From: Bacteroides sp. An322
GTDB taxonomy: Bacteria > Bacteroidota > Bacteroidia > Bacteroidales > Bacteroidaceae
DNA length: 64,000 nt
Assembly (NCBI RefSeq): GCF_002161765.1
Contig: NZ_NFIN01000011.1
Span: forward strand, 1 to 64,000
Direction of reading: 5' to 3'
The notes below the pieces were generated by a model. The model did no database searches. It saw only the letters and a list, made by a program, of their open reading frames with translations, and had not been told where the DNA came from. Each line of letters begins with the position of its first letter. The stretch's first letter is position 1. Below, in pieces: positions 43,246-52,095 of the stretch. The position numbers were made by a program, and so were the translations under genes.

Positions 43246-44550
43246 TTACTCCAGCCTTCCCGTCGCCCGCAGGTATTCCGTTTCGTAGAGCTTGTATTGG
43301 GTTTGGGCTTCGATGAGGTTGCTTTGAGCCTGTTGCCATTGCGATTGGGCATCGAGCAGGTCGGTCAGGGTGCAGAGTGCGTTCCGGTACCGGTTCTGCA
43401 TCACGCGCAGGTTCTCGTCGGCTTGGGCACATCCTAATTGCGCCGTTTCCACCATGCGGTATCCGTCGGTTACGTTCTGCACCGCCTGGCGTGCTTCGAT
43501 GCTGAGCAGGCGTTGGTTCTTTTGCAGGTCGAGCCGTGCGCTTTCCAAGTCGAGGCGGGCTTTCTTTACCTTTTTCAATCCTTCGCCCCAGTGGAAGAGC
43601 GGGATGCTGACCGAAGCCATGACCAGTCCCAATCCGTCATCGAACTTCTGGGTGAAGGGAACGGCGTTTCCCGCGTTGTCATACGTAGTGCCTTTCAGCT
43701 TGATGTTGCCGTAATAGAGGTATCCGGCGGATAGTCCGATTTGCGGAAGTACGTCCGCACGTGCCATTTTCACTTGTTGCTCTCCCGCTTCCACCTGCTT
43801 TTGCAAGAGAGCCAGTTCGGGACGTGCCGAGATGTTTTCGTCCATTTGTGCGGGAGCCGATACCGAAATAACCGTATCGGCGGGTGTGATTTCGGTATCG
43901 AGCGGTTGCCCTAATACGTTGCAGAGCGCCAGGCGGCAGAGGTCGAGCCCGTTGCGTGCCTTTTGCAATTGGTAATGGATTTCGCTTTGCTTGGTGCGGA
44001 TGCGGAGCAGGTCGTTCTCTACTCCCATGCCGGCGGAGAGTGCCACTTCCACTTGGTGGAACGCCGTGTCCATCTGTGTCTTGTAGCTTTCGAGCATCCG
44101 CACTTTCCTTCCCACCGAGATGTATGTCCAGTAGGCGTTATCGGCATCCGCTATCACTTGCATACGGGTCTTGCGCAGGTTCTCGTCGGCACATTCCTTT
44201 CCGATGCGTGCCAACTTGTTTCCGGCGATGATGCGCCCTCCCGCATAGAGCGGTTGCACCACGCTGATGCCCGCCATGTACATGCCCCGCATCTGAAGTT
44301 CCATGCCCATCAGGTCCATGTCGGTCAGATAAGTGCCCGTAGCTGTTCCGTCCAGTTTCGGAAGATAGCCCCGGAAAGCGATTTGTTTGTCCAGTTCCGC
44401 CTTGCGTGCTTCGTTTCCCGCACGCATCAGGTCTTCGTTATGCGCCAACGCCATTTCCCGGCAGGCTTGTGCGTCGAGCGTGAGCGGGCTTTGTGCCATT
44501 GCCGTCCAGCAGAAGAGGGCGGCGAGTGATGATAAGAATAGTTTTTTCAT
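43246..44550 (-). CDS. TolC family outer-membrane efflux protein
   Basis: A 434-residue outer-membrane factor with a signal peptide (MKKLFLSSLAALFCWTAMAQ). It shows the two internally similar halves of TolC proteins, each with a long helical hairpin (LDAQACREMALAHNEDLMRA in half one; LARPELALLQKQ-type in half two), and beta segments in between. It forms the exit duct of a tripartite efflux pump and is the third gene of the adaptor-RND-OMF set. A 211-bp gap with a large hairpin repeat separates it from the RND gene. Confidence 0.92.
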   Translation of the reverse strand: MKKLFLSSLAALFCWTAMAQSPLTLDAQACREMALAHNEDLMRAGNEARKAELDKQIAFRGYLPKLDGTATGTYLTDMDLMGMELQMRGMYMAGISVVQPLYAGGRIIAGNKLARIGKECADENLRKTRMQVIADADNAYWTYISVGRKVRMLESYKTQMDTAFHQVEVALSAGMGVENDLLRIRTKQSEIHYQLQKARNGLDLCRLALCNVLGQPLDTEITPADTVISVSAPAQMDENISARPELALLQKQVEAGEQQVKMARADVLPQIGLSAGYLYYGNIKLKGTTYDNAGNAVPFTQKFDDGLGLVMASVSIPLFHWGEGLKKVKKARLDLESARLDLQKNQRLLSIEARQAVQNVTDGYRMVETAQLGCAQADENLRVMQNRYRNALCTLTDLLDAQSQWQQAQSNLIEAQTQYKLYETEYLRATGRLE

Positions 44551-44579
44551 AATGTCTTTTTGGATGTTTTCATAAATTG

Positions 44580-44743
44580 CACGCAGAGACGCAAAAGCGC
44601 AGAGTTTTTATTTTTTGAGAGAGCAAAGAGCGCAAGAGGATTAAAAAAGTTATGGTATGCACGGATAATTCTTAATTTTCATTTTCTCCGTGTCCTTTGC
44701 TTTTCTCTAAAAATATTTCTCTGCGTCTTTGCGTCTCTGCGTT
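44580..44743. repeat. large dispersed GCAGAGACGCAAAAG hairpin repeat
   Basis: The left half starts CACGCAGAGACGCAAAAGCG and the right half ends TTTGCGTCTCTGCGT; a second inner pair (GAGAGCAAAGAGCGCAAGAG against CCTTTGCTTTTCTC) lies between. It separates the RND and TolC genes of one efflux operon and could tune relative expression. Confidence 0.7.
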
Positions 44744-44761
44744 TGATTGAATTGCATATAA

Positions 44762-47700
44762 CTAATATTTCTTCACATGAAACAATGCCGTGTAGAACAG
44801 CGGCAAGAGTATCAGCGTGATGATAGTGCCTACGGTAAGCCCGCCCATGATAGTGACCGCCATCGAACCGTACATCGGGTCGCCCACCAACGGAATCATG
44901 CCCACAATGGTGGTGAGCGATGCCATTAGTACGGGGCGCACACGCGATACGGTGGCTTCTATCACCGAATGATACGGGTCTCGCTTCTCCTCGGTTTGCA
45001 AGCGGTTGATTTCGTCCACCAATACGATAGCGTTCTTCACCATCATCCCTATTAGCCCCATCATGCCGATTATTGCCATGAAGGTGAACGGCTGGCGGAA
45101 GAGGAGCAGGGCAGGGGTGATGCCGCAGAACACGAAGGGGAAGCAGATGAGAATCAGTATCACCTTCTTCCAGTTATTGAAGAGCAAAAGCAGGATAATC
45201 AATATCAGGAAAATGGTGAGCGGAACGAACTTCAGCAGGTTGGATATGGCATCATCACGAAGCTCGTCTTCGCCCGTCCAGCGCATCTGATAGCCTTCGG
45301 GAAGAGGAATGGCTTCTATTTCCTTCTGAATGGACGCTTTCACCTTAGCCGGTGTACCTTCGTAGAGGTCAGTGTTCGGGTCGCATTCGGCTTCGATGGC
45401 ACGGCGTCCGTTCACGCGGTACACCACGTCTTCTTCCCAGTCCGTCCGCACGGGTTCCGATACGCTGCTCAGGGGCACGCTTCGGAATAGCCCGTCCTGG
45501 ATGTCGGAAGCGTTCTTGCTTCCCGTCAATACGCCTTGCAGGTCTTCTTCGGTCAGGCGCAGGTTCATCATGCTCCATACGGGGATGTCGTTCAGGTCGG
45601 TAATCCGGCTTCCGTCGGCATTCCGCACCATGAGGTTGATGAGCACCGTGCGGTCTTGGTCGGTCAATACGCCTACGGGCATACCGTCTGTAGCTGCCAA
45701 GAGGGCATTGCCTACATCACTCCGTTCGATGCCCGACCGGAGCGCATTGGCACGCACATAGTCCGCCACGAGCGACTTGCCCGCGGGTCTCCAGTTGTTC
45801 TGTACCGAATACGGGTCTACATATTCACACTTGCGCATGATGTTTTCCGCTTGGCGGCTCAACTCGCGGAGCACCGCAGGGTCGGGACCGGAGAACTCTA
45901 CTTCCACCGTGTGCGAGGTAGCGATAGAGAAATTGTATTTCCGCATCCGGATGTATGCGTCGGGATAGCGGGCACGAAGCTCATCGCGCACCGTAGGAAG
46001 GATTTTCATCACCGTAGCATAGTCTTCGCAATCCACCATCAACTCTCCGTAGCAATCGCCTCCTGATGTCATGGGGCGCACTAAGCAATAGTGTGCGGGC
46101 GCGCTTCCCATGCTTGCGGCTACCCGTTCTACTTCGGGCTTTTCGCGGAGCCATGCGCTTATCTCTAACAGGTCTTTCCGCACTTGGTCGGGGCTGGATT
46201 GCGAGGGAAGGTAATATTCAATCACGAACTGGCGGTAATCGAAGTCGGGGAAGAAGAGGTTTTTCACCCGCGTCATTCCGAAGATGCACACCACTAATAC
46301 GATACCTGCTATGCCGAGCGTGAGGTTACGGTGTTCTATCAAGACTCCGATGCTGCGCCGGATAAACCGATGTACGGGCGAGTTGAGCACCTCGGTCGGT
46401 TTCCCTTGTTTTTTCTCGCGCACGGGAAGCCATGACTTGGCGCATACGGGCACTTGGATGAGTGCTAATACCCAACTGGCGAGCAAGCTCACGCAAAGCA
46501 CTAAGAACAGGTCGCGGGCGTATTCTCCGGCAGAGTCGGGCGAGAGATAGACCGATAAGAACGTAGATGCCGCTATGACCGTAGCGCCCAACAAGGGCAT
46601 GGCGGTGTTCCGCCCGATGCGGTACAGGTAGGTTTTCGGTCCGTACCCCCGTTGCTTGTCTATCAAGATACCGTCCATAATCACGATAGCATTGTCTACC
46701 AACATTCCCATCGCTACGATGAAAGCCCCTAAGGAGATGCGTTGCAGGGTGGTGCCGCACACCAATAGGATAGGGAAGGACACGGCAATGGTCAGTATCA
46801 GCCCGAAACCGATAATCACCCCGCTTCGGATACCCATGGTGAATATGAGCACCAAAATCACGATAGCTACCGATTCCACCAAGTTCACCATGAACGAGTT
46901 AATGGCTTCGTCCACTTTATCGGGCTGGAAGAATATCTTTTCGGTCTCCATTCCGGCGGGCATGGTCTTCATGACTTCTTCTAACTTGGCATCGACCGCC
47001 GCTCCTACATCGGGCACAATGGCATCGGCTTCCATGGCAAGGCAAATGGCGAGAGCCGGTTTCCCGTCGACAAAGAATCCGTTGCGCTGGGGTTCGGAAT
47101 AAGCCCGTTCCACCCGTGCCACATCACCCAAGCGCACTTGCTTTCCGTCGAACGTGCCTATCAGGAGTTGGCGGACATCCTCTTCATCACGTATGGATTC
47201 ACCCACCCGTATCTGAAGGCGGTCGCTTCCCGTCTGATAGTCTCCCGCTTGTATGGTCTTTCCCGCACCTTGCAAGGCGGTCATGATTTGCACGGGCAAG
47301 ATGCCGTTGCGTGCTATCTTGTCTTTCGAGAGGATGATGTTGATTACCTCGTCCCGGTTTCCCACGATATTGACCCGCTTCACTCCTTTCACGCCCATCA
47401 GTTCACGGCGTAACATGCGGGCATATTGATAGAGTTCAGGATAGTCGTACCCGTCTCCCGTGAAGGCATAGAAGATGCCGTACACGTCCATCATGTCGTC
47501 CACCACCACGGGGTCATAACACCCTTGCGGGAGTTTTTGCCGGAGGTCGTTCACCTTTCGGCGGAGCAAGTCGAAATGTTGCTCTAAATCTTTCAATAAC
47601 ACCGTCATGTGGAACTCTACGGTGAGCATCGCCATGCCTCCCTGGCATTCGCTTTTCACCTTCTTCACATCGGGCAGGTTGCGTAGTTCGTCCTCCATCA

Positions 47701-47896
47701 CTTGCGCCACTTCCAATTCCACCTGATGCGCGCTGGCTCCCGGATAGGGCACTACCACCATGGCTTGCTTTACCGCCACCGCTGGGTCTTCCAATTTCGG
47801 CATCTGGATAAACGCTAATATGCCCGCTAATATCATGAATACCGCAAAAGACCAGAACAGGGTGGGGCGTTTGATAAAGAATTCCGTTAGTTTCAT
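44762..47896 (-). CDS. RND-family efflux transporter permease (HAE-1/AcrB type)
   Basis: A 1044-residue inner-membrane pump with twelve helices and two large periplasmic loops. It begins MKLTEFFIKRPTLFWSFAVF. The first loop contains VPYPGASAHQVELEVAQVME, and the helix 4-6 region contains MGMLVDNAIVIMDG with the family's essential Asp pattern; the second half has IGMMGLIGMMVKNAIVLVDE. It exports drugs, bile acids or other amphiphiles using proton flow. Its ATG overlaps the adaptor stop by one base (TGATG), so synthesis is coupled. Confidence 0.94.
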   Translation of the reverse strand: MKLTEFFIKRPTLFWSFAVFMILAGILAFIQMPKLEDPAVAVKQAMVVVPYPGASAHQVELEVAQVMEDELRNLPDVKKVKSECQGGMAMLTVEFHMTVLLKDLEQHFDLLRRKVNDLRQKLPQGCYDPVVVDDMMDVYGIFYAFTGDGYDYPELYQYARMLRRELMGVKGVKRVNIVGNRDEVINIILSKDKIARNGILPVQIMTALQGAGKTIQAGDYQTGSDRLQIRVGESIRDEEDVRQLLIGTFDGKQVRLGDVARVERAYSEPQRNGFFVDGKPALAICLAMEADAIVPDVGAAVDAKLEEVMKTMPAGMETEKIFFQPDKVDEAINSFMVNLVESVAIVILVLIFTMGIRSGVIIGFGLILTIAVSFPILLVCGTTLQRISLGAFIVAMGMLVDNAIVIMDGILIDKQRGYGPKTYLYRIGRNTAMPLLGATVIAASTFLSVYLSPDSAGEYARDLFLVLCVSLLASWVLALIQVPVCAKSWLPVREKKQGKPTEVLNSPVHRFIRRSIGVLIEHRNLTLGIAGIVLVVCIFGMTRVKNLFFPDFDYRQFVIEYYLPSQSSPDQVRKDLLEISAWLREKPEVERVAASMGSAPAHYCLVRPMTSGGDCYGELMVDCEDYATVMKILPTVRDELRARYPDAYIRMRKYNFSIATSHTVEVEFSGPDPAVLRELSRQAENIMRKCEYVDPYSVQNNWRPAGKSLVADYVRANALRSGIERSDVGNALLAATDGMPVGVLTDQDRTVLINLMVRNADGSRITDLNDIPVWSMMNLRLTEEDLQGVLTGSKNASDIQDGLFRSVPLSSVSEPVRTDWEEDVVYRVNGRRAIEAECDPNTDLYEGTPAKVKASIQKEIEAIPLPEGYQMRWTGEDELRDDAISNLLKFVPLTIFLILIILLLLFNNWKKVILILICFPFVFCGITPALLLFRQPFTFMAIIGMMGLIGMMVKNAIVLVDEINRLQTEEKRDPYHSVIEATVSRVRPVLMASLTTIVGMIPLVGDPMYGSMAVTIMGGLTVGTIITLILLPLFYTALFHVKKY

Positions 47897-48951
47897 CAGA
47901 GCAGTCCTCCTACGTTCGTTTTAGCCGGTTGGGGTGTGATGCTTACTTTCTCGTTCTCTTGCAGGGCATTCACTCCGGCTCTTACCACTTGTTCGTCTCC
48001 TTTCAGTCCCGAAGAGATGACCGCCTGCCCGTTTCCGTCCATGCCTTGCAGGGCGACTTGCACTTTGCGTGCCAGCGAGTCTTTGCCTATCGTCCATACA
48101 TACGTGTTGCCGCTCTCCTTAAAGACGGCGTGCATCGGGAGCGTGAAAGTCCCGTCTTGCCCTTCCGATGCCATGCGGAGCGTGATACTTGCGTTCATGC
48201 CTGCGGTCAGCTTTTGAGGTGCCTTGCCTTCGAATGCCAAACACATCCGGTACAATTGCGTGCCGTCGGCTTTCGGGGTCAGGCTCTTCAGCTTCATCGG
48301 TACGGATGTGCCATTGGTATATTCGATGCCGGTGATGCGGTCTTTCCGTTGGTAGACTTCTACGGGGATATCCAATTCCACTTCCAGGCGGTTTATATCC
48401 AATAAGGTGACGAGCGGGGTGCCGGCGTCTACCATTTCCGCCGGTTCGAAGTTCACGCTTTGGATATACCCCGAAAGCGGTGCGTAAAGCTTCGTATAAT
48501 CCAGTTTGTTTTGGTTCAATTGAAGTTGTGCCTTTAGTTGGCGCAGACCCGCCACGGCTTTCTCATAATCGTTCTCCGAAACGCTTTTCGCCTCGTATAA
48601 GAGCTTCATGCGCCCCACCTCGTCTTCTAATTGGTCGGTTTGTGCCTGCAAGGCTTCCACGCCCAGCCGATAGTCCGCATCGTCCAGCTCGGCTATCAGT
48701 TGCCCTTCGCGCACCGGGTCGCCTTCTTTCACATGGATGCGTTCTATTTGTCCGGCGGTCTTGAATCCTAAGCTGATTTCGCGCGCTTCCTTCACGATGC
48801 CCGAAAACGATTTCACACTTTCTCCGCCCGACGGGAGCGGACGGACGCACATCACGTGGTGCACCGTGCCTTTTTCATGATTCCTCTGTGTGCATCCGGC
48901 AAAGGGAAGGCACATCACGCCTAAAACGGCTATCAAATACGTATTCTTCAT
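47896..48951 (-). CDS. RND efflux periplasmic adaptor (HlyD/MFP type) lipoprotein
   Basis: A 351-residue adaptor with a lipoprotein signal (MKNTYLIAVLGVMCLPFAGC). Order of parts: membrane-proximal beta barrel and lipoyl half (SLGFKTAGQIERIHVKEGDP), coiled-coil hairpin at about 95-140 (LGVEALQAQTDQLEDEVGRM), second lipoyl half (KLYAPLSGYIQSVNFEPAE), beta-barrel and C-terminal membrane-proximal domain. It links the RND pump to the TolC duct. It is the first gene of the efflux operon and divergent from an AraC-type regulator. Confidence 0.93.
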   Translation of the reverse strand: MKNTYLIAVLGVMCLPFAGCTQRNHEKGTVHHVMCVRPLPSGGESVKSFSGIVKEAREISLGFKTAGQIERIHVKEGDPVREGQLIAELDDADYRLGVEALQAQTDQLEDEVGRMKLLYEAKSVSENDYEKAVAGLRQLKAQLQLNQNKLDYTKLYAPLSGYIQSVNFEPAEMVDAGTPLVTLLDINRLEVELDIPVEVYQRKDRITGIEYTNGTSVPMKLKSLTPKADGTQLYRMCLAFEGKAPQKLTAGMNASITLRMASEGQDGTFTLPMHAVFKESGNTYVWTIGKDSLARKVQVALQGMDGNGQAVISSGLKGDEQVVRAGVNALQENEKVSITPQPAKTNVGGLL

Positions 48952-49101
48952 GTTGTTTATGATGTTATTCGGTTTTCATTGATGCAAAGATGCATCGTTT
49001 ACGGGAGAATAACACGAGCCAATCGGCGGATAAACTGTCCGAAAGGACGGATTATGGAAAGAAAAGAGCATAAATCATCTTGTTTGTTACTCTAAATGGC
49101 G

Positions 49102-49109
49102 TATATTTG
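49102..49109 (+). promoter_or_regulatory. -7 promoter element (TATATTTG) for the araC-like gene
   Basis: An exact TAnnTTTG match. It lies 187 bp before the start codon, on the far side of an inverted-repeat element (49129-49281), giving a long structured leader. Confidence 0.5.
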
Positions 49110-49128
49110 CGATGTGAACGAATACATA

Positions 49129-49281
49129 ATATAAGCTAAAATGAATATCTGCAAATATCCAATGTAGGGGCGGGGTTTGCCCGCCCTGATACATCAACGG
49201 ATATATCTGTGGACGCATTCGGGCAGGCAAACCCTGCCCCTACAAGTAATTGGACGAAATGCGGACATTCATATAAGCTAA
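49129..49281. repeat. 131-bp MITE-like inverted-repeat element with 11-bp flanking direct repeats
   Basis: ATATAAGCTAA occurs at 49129-49139 and again at 49271-49281. Between them the ends are imperfect inverted repeats (GAATATCTGCAAATATCCAA against TTGGACGAAATGCGGACATTC), and the core is a strong hairpin with GTAGGGGCGGGGTTTGCCCG mirrored by CAGGCAAACCCTGCCCCTAC. It has no coding capacity. The arrangement resembles a small non-autonomous transposable element in the leader of the araC-type gene. Confidence 0.6.
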
Positions 49282-49296
49282 TTAGAACAGTTGCTT

Positions 49297-50205
49297 ATGA
49301 AACAGAGTCAATTCAACAAGTTAGAGATGATGATGCTTGCGGATTCTAACCGCAACGTGGTATTCGGGAACGAACTGATGGTGGACGATAATTTCGACAT
49401 GCCTCTTTCGAAAGAAGACCGCGATAAGTACATGGCTCCGGTTTATCCTTTCAAACTCATGTTCATGATGATTATGATATGCACCAAAGGGTATATGCGC
49501 TTTCAGTGCAACTTGCAAGAGCGGACGGTAAAGGCGGGGGAAGTCATGATTCTTTTCCCTAATTCGATAGGGGAGTGCTTGGATACTTCTCCCGATTTTC
49601 AGGTTGCTCTTATCGCTTGCTTGGATGATAGTTATGCGGGTGAAGCCAGTGCGTCTTTTTCCGCCAAGTTCCGCAATCGGTTGGCGAGTCAGATGATTAT
49701 TACCCTCACGGGAGAACGGATGGACGAGATGCTCTTCCTTTACCGCCTGATGCGGAAGAAGATGGAAGCCCCGCATACCGAGTTCACGCGCGAAGCCCTG
49801 AAAGGATGTATGCAAGTGATATTGGCGGAGTGTTATCAGGCATTGTCGGAAGAACTGGAAATCAAGGAGACGGAAAAAAGCCGGAACAGGTCGAAACACT
49901 TGCTTGACACTTTCTTGAACTTGGTTCAACGCCATTATACGCACGAGCGGAGCATTACGTTTTATGCCAGCGAGATGTGTCTCACACCCAAATACTTAGC
50001 GCAGGTGATTTATCAGGAAAGCGGGCGTCATGCGGGCGAATGGATTAAGGATTGCGTGATTCTCGAAGCCAAGGCATTGCTCAAGAGCGGGAAATATACC
50101 GCCCAGCAAGTGAGCGATATGCTGAACTTCGCCAACGCTTCTTTCTTCGGGAAATATTTCAAGGCGGCGGTGGGATGCTCGCCCAAGCAATATCAGAAAG
50201 CCTGA
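49297..50205 (+). CDS. AraC-family transcriptional regulator
   Basis: A 302-residue regulator with an N-terminal effector or dimerisation domain (about 1-190, no known ligand motif) and a C-terminal AraC DNA-binding domain with two helix-turn-helix units (about 205-300): SITFYASEMCLTPKYLAQVI and AQQVSDMLNFANASFFGKYFKAAVGCSP. It is divergent from the efflux adaptor-RND-TolC operon and most likely controls it. The ATG at 49297 is used; the upstream TTG at 49291 is rejected. Its 3' end overlaps the convergent kinase gene by 13 bp. Confidence 0.88.
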   Translation: MKQSQFNKLEMMMLADSNRNVVFGNELMVDDNFDMPLSKEDRDKYMAPVYPFKLMFMMIMICTKGYMRFQCNLQERTVKAGEVMILFPNSIGECLDTSPDFQVALIACLDDSYAGEASASFSAKFRNRLASQMIITLTGERMDEMLFLYRLMRKKMEAPHTEFTREALKGCMQVILAECYQALSEELEIKETEKSRNRSKHLLDTFLNLVQRHYTHERSITFYASEMCLTPKYLAQVIYQESGRHAGEWIKDCVILEAKALLKSGKYTAQQVSDMLNFANASFFGKYFKAAVGCSPKQYQKA

Positions 50206-51038
50206 TGCAGATGATAGTCCGCCAACTTCCCGATAGGGCTTTGAAGGAAAACGCCCGTTTCGAGCTTTTCTCTCTGAGCCGCTTCTTCTATCTCCGTGCG
50301 GAAATGCCAGGCGATAGAGCCGACGAAAGAGACGGGAAGCCGTTTGGAATAGCGGAGCACATTGCGCCGGAAGAATGCGCCGAAGCATTGCATGAGAAAG
50401 GCGTGCACTTCTTCCTCGCCTTTATGCCGGTGGATAAAAGGGCATAGGTTTGCCAGGAACCGGTTGGCTTGCGGCTGGCGGTACACGCGGTCGATAATTC
50501 CGGCTTCATTCATTTGCAATTCATCCAACAAGGAATCCCGTAAGTGTATGGGAAGTTGCCCTTTTAAGCAATCCGCCACGAAACATTTGCCGAGATAAGC
50601 ACCGCTTCCTTCGTCTCCCAAGATATATCCGAGCGGGGGAACGTGTTCCAAGATTTGCCGACCGTCGTACAGGCACGAATTAGAGCCTGTGCCCAAGATG
50701 CAGGCAATGCCCGGACGGTTTTGGCACAAGGCGCGCGCGGCTCCCGTTAAGTCGGTTTCCACCTCGATATGTGCCTTAGGAAAGAAGCATTGCAAAGCTT
50801 CTCTGATAGAAGATGAAACCGAAGGCAGGCATCCCGCGCCATAGAAATAAATAGAGGTACACGTGTGTGCGGCTTCTTCGCACGAGGGGAACAATTGTTC
50901 CTCGATGATATGCCGGATGTATGTCTCGGATTGGTGGACCGGATTGATGCCCTCGGTCTGTATCCGCACACGTTCAGAACCGCCGGTGCCGTAGCACCAG
51001 TCGGTTTTCGTTGCTCCGCTATCGGCGATAAGAATCAT
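50193..51038 (-). CDS. BadF/BadG/BcrA-type ATPase, probable N-acetylglucosamine kinase
   Basis: A 281-residue sugar-kinase-fold protein. It starts with the phosphate-1 motif ADSGATKTDW (Asp6, Ser/Thr), has GTGSNSCLYDG (adenosine/phosphate-2 region), and PLGYILGDEGSGAYLGK, a signature shared with eukaryotic N-acetylglucosamine kinases. The likely activity is phosphorylation of GlcNAc or a similar amino sugar in cell-wall recycling; the substrate is inferred. The 3' end overlaps the convergent araC-like gene by 13 bp. Confidence 0.85.
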   Translation of the reverse strand: MILIADSGATKTDWCYGTGGSERVRIQTEGINPVHQSETYIRHIIEEQLFPSCEEAAHTCTSIYFYGAGCLPSVSSSIREALQCFFPKAHIEVETDLTGAARALCQNRPGIACILGTGSNSCLYDGRQILEHVPPLGYILGDEGSGAYLGKCFVADCLKGQLPIHLRDSLLDELQMNEAGIIDRVYRQPQANRFLANLCPFIHRHKGEEEVHAFLMQCFGAFFRRNVLRYSKRLPVSFVGSIAWHFRTEIEEAAQREKLETGVFLQSPIGKLADYHLHQAF

Positions 51039-51062
51039 AAGAAAATCAGTTTATGTTAAATA

Positions 51063-51140
51063 GAAACGCAAATTAACGCAGATTTCCGCAGATAATAATT
51101 TAATTTAAATCTGAGCTAATCTGCGAAAATCTGCGTTTTC
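51063..51140. repeat. dispersed GAAACGCAAATTAACGCAGA hairpin repeat
   Basis: GAAACGCAAATTAACGCAGA at 51063 is mirrored by a right arm ending GCGAAAATCTGCGTTTTC. It is the sister of the copy at 23855-23921 and separates two minus-strand genes. Confidence 0.7.
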
Positions 51141-51162
51141 ATCATATACAATTAGAAGCGGT

Positions 51163-51762
51163 TTAATGGCAATGTCCGCATTCTCCGCCTCCGCAGCATC
51201 CGTCTTCGCCGTGGTGGTGATGTCCTTCTTCGCCGCATCCGCTTCCGCATCCTTCGCAATGGCCTCCGCATCCACCGCTCATGGCGTTTGCGATTTCTTC
51301 TATTTCCTTATTGGTCGCGGGACGCATCTCGATGACTTTCCCTTCGAATATCAGGTCTTTTCCTGCATGGGGATGATTCAGGTCGATAACGACTTTATCC
51401 TCGGTGATTTCGCCCACGTTGGCATAGAAGCGGTGTCCTTCGTTATCGCTCAGCATGATGATGTTTCCGGGGAAGATGTTTTCACTATCGAATTTCCCTT
51501 TCTCGTCGCAGAACATGCTTTTCGACACTTGGCGCACATTGTCCTCGTCGCGCTCGCCGTATGCTTCGGCACAAGGAATGGTAAAGTTGAACTCGTCTCC
51601 CTTAGCCAAGGCGGTGATTTCTTTTTCGAAGCGGTCGAGCGTATAGCCTACACCCGAAATGAATTGGAACGGATGGTTAGCCGGTGCTTCTTCAATCAAT
51701 TCTTTTTCTCCGCCGTTCATCGCATAAAGGCGGTATGATACAGTGATGTATTTATTTTCCAT
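51163..51762 (-). CDS. SlyD-like FKBP peptidyl-prolyl isomerase with metal-binding tail
   Basis: A 199-residue SlyD-type protein. The FKBP domain (about 1-70 and 125-150, with SYRLYAMNGGEKELIEEAP, PFQFISGVGYTL, NLNHPHAGKDLIFEGKVIE) is split by the IF insert-in-flap chaperone domain (about 70-125). The last 35 residues are a dense Cys/His/Gly tail with motifs CGGHCEGCGSGCGEEGHHHH and CCGGGECGHCH, a nickel or zinc store like the SlyD tail. It catalyses prolyl isomerisation and binds metal. A TATCTTTG promoter box lies 36 bp upstream. Confidence 0.92.
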   Translation of the reverse strand: MENKYITVSYRLYAMNGGEKELIEEAPANHPFQFISGVGYTLDRFEKEITALAKGDEFNFTIPCAEAYGERDEDNVRQVSKSMFCDEKGKFDSENIFPGNIIMLSDNEGHRFYANVGEITEDKVVIDLNHPHAGKDLIFEGKVIEMRPATNKEIEEIANAMSGGCGGHCEGCGSGCGEEGHHHHGEDGCCGGGECGHCH

Positions 51763-51797
51763 GTCTAAAAATATAATATAGATTGTTTATTGCCCGG

Positions 51798-51805
51798 CAA
51801 AGATA
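51798..51805 (-). promoter_or_regulatory. -7 promoter element (TATCTTTG) for the SlyD-like gene
   Basis: An exact TAnnTTTG match on the minus strand, 36 bp before the start codon. Confidence 0.55.
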
Positions 51806-52095
51806 CGAAACGGAAAAGCGTTTGTCAAGAGAAAACAGGAATTTATTTTCAAAAGTTACGCTGCCCCATCCGCCTGCCCGGCGCGGCGCAGCTATCTATT
51901 TTCATGTATGCACTTGTATGGTATAGTTTATGCATATATATTCATCTTAACAATGACAAATGACAATTAGAAAAATTGAAAACGCACGGCAAGAAGAATG
52001 TGATTACATAAATTATACTATATATAAATATATATATTTATATATAGTATATTATATATGTAAGTTTATTCAGCAAAGTCAGAACTCATAAAGTT
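51806..52095. other. AT-rich intergenic region left of the IS, no gene seen
   Basis: No credible reading frame or RNA was recognised. It contains a short GC-rich patch (CGCCTGCCCGGCGCGGCGCA) and further on the perfect AT palindrome described at 52014-52051. It may be the remains of a gene or spacer disturbed by the nearby insertion sequence. Confidence 0.5.
52014..52051. repeat. 38-bp perfect AT palindrome
   Basis: Bases 52014-52051 read the same on both strands (centre between 52032 and 52033), built of TATACTATATAT and its mirror. There is no spacer, so it can form a cruciform. It lies 45 bp left of the IS inverted repeat. Confidence 0.8.
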
